Assembly: GCA_963845445.1 (NCBI GenBank)
Contig: CAWJSE010000002.1
Coordinates: 310,001-374,000, forward strand
DNA: 64,000 nt
Origin: JABDBL01 sp963845445
GTDB taxonomy: Bacteria; Cyanobacteriota; Vampirovibrionia; Obscuribacterales; Obscuribacteraceae
Reading direction: 5' to 3'
The position numbers and the translations under genes are program-made. Numbering within the stretch: the stretch's first letter is position 1; each line of letters opens with the position of its first letter. The notes under the pieces are model-generated. The model did not search any database. It was not told the origin of the DNA and saw only the letters and a list, made by a program, of their open reading frames with translations. Positions 62,689 to 64,000 of this stretch are shown piece after piece.

Positions 62689-63468
62689 CTAACGTCTGCC
62701 ACCGCCGCCGCTTCTAGCAGCACCGCCACCACCACCACGCGCACCTTCACCACGCATACCTTCACCAACACCGCCAGGTGTAGAGCCTCCGCCCCCCGCA
62801 GCGCTGTTATTATTTCTATTATTAAATCTAGTATTAGGAACGCGATTGCCGGAAGCACCGTTTCCATAGTCATAGTCATCATAACCTGGTGCTGAATAAG
62901 TGCTGTTTGGTTGATTGGCTTCCATTTTGCGCAATCCCTCAATTTGTCTTTGTTGTTCCATAACATCGCGTTGTAATTGCAGATCAACAGCTACCTGTTG
63001 TTGATCCTGAGTAATACTGTATTTTAAGTTATTCAGTTGCTGCCGAACATAATTTACCCACGCTAAGGCAGTATTGATGTTTTGTATCCCTTGTTGTTTT
63101 CGCAAATCTCCCTCGTGTATTCTAGTGTGCAAATTTGCTAAGTCTGTCTTTCCCACACTAGCTAATTGAGGTGTTTGTTGAAATTTTTTTTCAAGTGATT
63201 GAATTTGCTTTAAGTATTCAAGCTTCTGGGAGTCAATAGTCTCAATCTCATTTTTAACTTCAATTACGTACTCATCTACTTGAGCACTATAACGATTGGC
63301 AAAAGCGCTCAATTCTTGTACGCTTTGCTGGTCTTGCATCAATTGCACCTGGCTTGGTATCGGTACCACCTGAGGTTTCTTGGGTTGAGCTTGCCCAGAA
63401 CTAATATTTGTTGCCATGATCAGCACGTAAAGAAATAATGCTCGCCTATAAGAATAAGTAGGATTCAT
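62689..63468 (-). CDS. secreted coiled-coil protein with Gly/Arg-rich tail
   Basis: A signal peptide (residues 8-27) is followed by a coiled coil (about 45-185) with many Gln and Leu heptads. A linker with Tyr/Asn comes next, and then a tail of about 55 residues of Gly, Arg, Ala and Asn (GGGGSTPGGVGEGMRGEGAR). Such tails occur in adhesive or nucleic-acid-binding proteins. No family is recognised. It precedes the TPR gene with 88 bases between. Confidence 0.68.
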   Translation of the reverse strand: MNPTYSYRRALFLYVLIMATNISSGQAQPKKPQVVPIPSQVQLMQDQQSVQELSAFANRYSAQVDEYVIEVKNEIETIDSQKLEYLKQIQSLEKKFQQTPQLASVGKTDLANLHTRIHEGDLRKQQGIQNINTALAWVNYVRQQLNNLKYSITQDQQQVAVDLQLQRDVMEQQRQIEGLRKMEANQPNSTYSAPGYDDYDYGNGASGNRVPNTRFNNRNNNSAAGGGGSTPGGVGEGMRGEGARGGGGGAARSGGGGRR

Positions 63469-63778
63469 AATGGTTGATTTTAGATGCTCGATCGCATACT
63501 GGCAAACATATTCTAATTCATGCCCATCTCTTAAGTATCTATATTTTGTCTTTGGATATTATTCCCTGCTAGACTAGACTTTGTTCTTGACCACTGCTAG
63601 GCAAGCTCTCTTTTACGATAAAAAATAAATTTCGCTGTCTATATATTGATTTTGTGCCATTATCCTTAATTGCGTGTTCATCAAGAATAGATGAAAAGAG
63701 TGAGTCTTAATAGTCAAACGCAATAGTAATTGGGAAATAAAGACAATAGAACTATTATAGAACTTTTGAGGATAGATT

Positions 63779-64000
63779 ATGCCAATACCAGTTCTGTGTC
63801 AGCATGGTGACACGATGAAGATTTTAAAATCTAAAGAACACAAGTGTAAGGATTGCCTTGCCCTAGGTGACGATTGGGTGCATTTAAGGCTTTGCACTTT
63901 TTGTGGATATGTGGGCTGCTGCGATTCATCGAAAAACCAGCACGCTACAAAGCATTTTCTTGCTATCGGGCATCCCATAATTCAATCCCAAGAACCGAAA
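63779..64000 (+). CDS. UBP-type zinc-finger protein, N-terminal part (runs off right edge)
   Basis: The ATG at 63779 has TTGAGGA 7 bases upstream. The 74 codons to the edge read HKCKDCLALGDDWVHLRLCT, CGYVGCCDSSKNQHATKHF and GHPIIQS, a ZnF-UBP domain with all Cys and His ligands (CxxC, CxxC...C, HxxxH, H). Bacterial UBP fingers are found alone or fused to regulators and thioredoxin reductases. The rest is outside the window. Confidence 0.88.
   Translation, partial: MPIPVLCQHGDTMKILKSKEHKCKDCLALGDDWVHLRLCTFCGYVGCCDSSKNQHATKHFLAIGHPIIQSQEPK

Overview
The window looks like bacterial chromosome, AT-rich (roughly 40% GC by eye), from a lineage rich in membrane Ser/Thr kinases, TPR proteins, double zinc ribbons, beta-propeller proteins and secreted proteins without known relatives. 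This mix resembles the non-photosynthetic cyanobacterial relatives (Vampirovibrionia/Melainabacteria, e.g. Obscuribacterales). That placement is inference from gene style; there is no rRNA or other strong marker here.

Layout. 0-7.3 kb: a hipB-hipA pair cut by the left edge, an alpha/beta hydrolase, a VOC protein, and a RedB-like protein followed by a large hybrid histidine kinase (frameshifted) facing a two-receiver response regulator. 7.9-30.5 kb: an integrative element of about 22.5 kb in a tRNA-Thr(CGT) gene. It is bounded by a 17-bp repeat of the tRNA anticodon region and by paired 27-bp arm-like repeats. Its left part holds a phage-satellite-like replication module (HTH protein, ParB-MT-A70 methyltransferase, archaeo-eukaryotic primase, D5/SF3 helicase, iteron-like repeats, a small tyrosine recombinase). 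Its middle and right parts hold a TolB-like lipoprotein, zinc-ribbon proteins including a CpaF-like ATPase with altered catalytic motifs, a decayed esterase, two giant membrane Ser/Thr kinases followed by a PspA/IM30 protein, a HEPN-motif protein and a frameshifted integrase. 30.5-33.84 kb: a second small element (membrane protein, PIN-like protein with a small partner, intact integrase, xre remnant) that ends abruptly inside a higB toxin gene, leaving a damaged higBA locus.

34.7-64 kb: accessory chromosome with an SDR-DUF2867 protein, TPR proteins, tandem paralogues of an unrecognised membrane family with a small Cys-rich companion, a D-cysteine desulfhydrase/ACC-deaminase-like enzyme, an FAD monooxygenase, a CheD/CNF-like putative deamidase, an ABC exporter, a DUF900 hydrolase, SnoaL-like, BNR-propeller, DUF302 and 13-TPR proteins, and a UBP-type zinc-finger gene cut by the right edge. 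Several spacers contain decayed genes (EF-hand, coiled-coil, TPR and hydrolase remnants).

A cross-cutting feature is a dozen or more single-base frameshifts, mostly in short homopolymers, that split otherwise well-conserved genes. Most are one base short. This suggests either residual long-read consensus errors or real decay, and many 'pseudogene' calls below depend on which is true. The strongest candidate for an undescribed system is the membrane-kinase pair plus PspA carried on the tRNA-Thr element.
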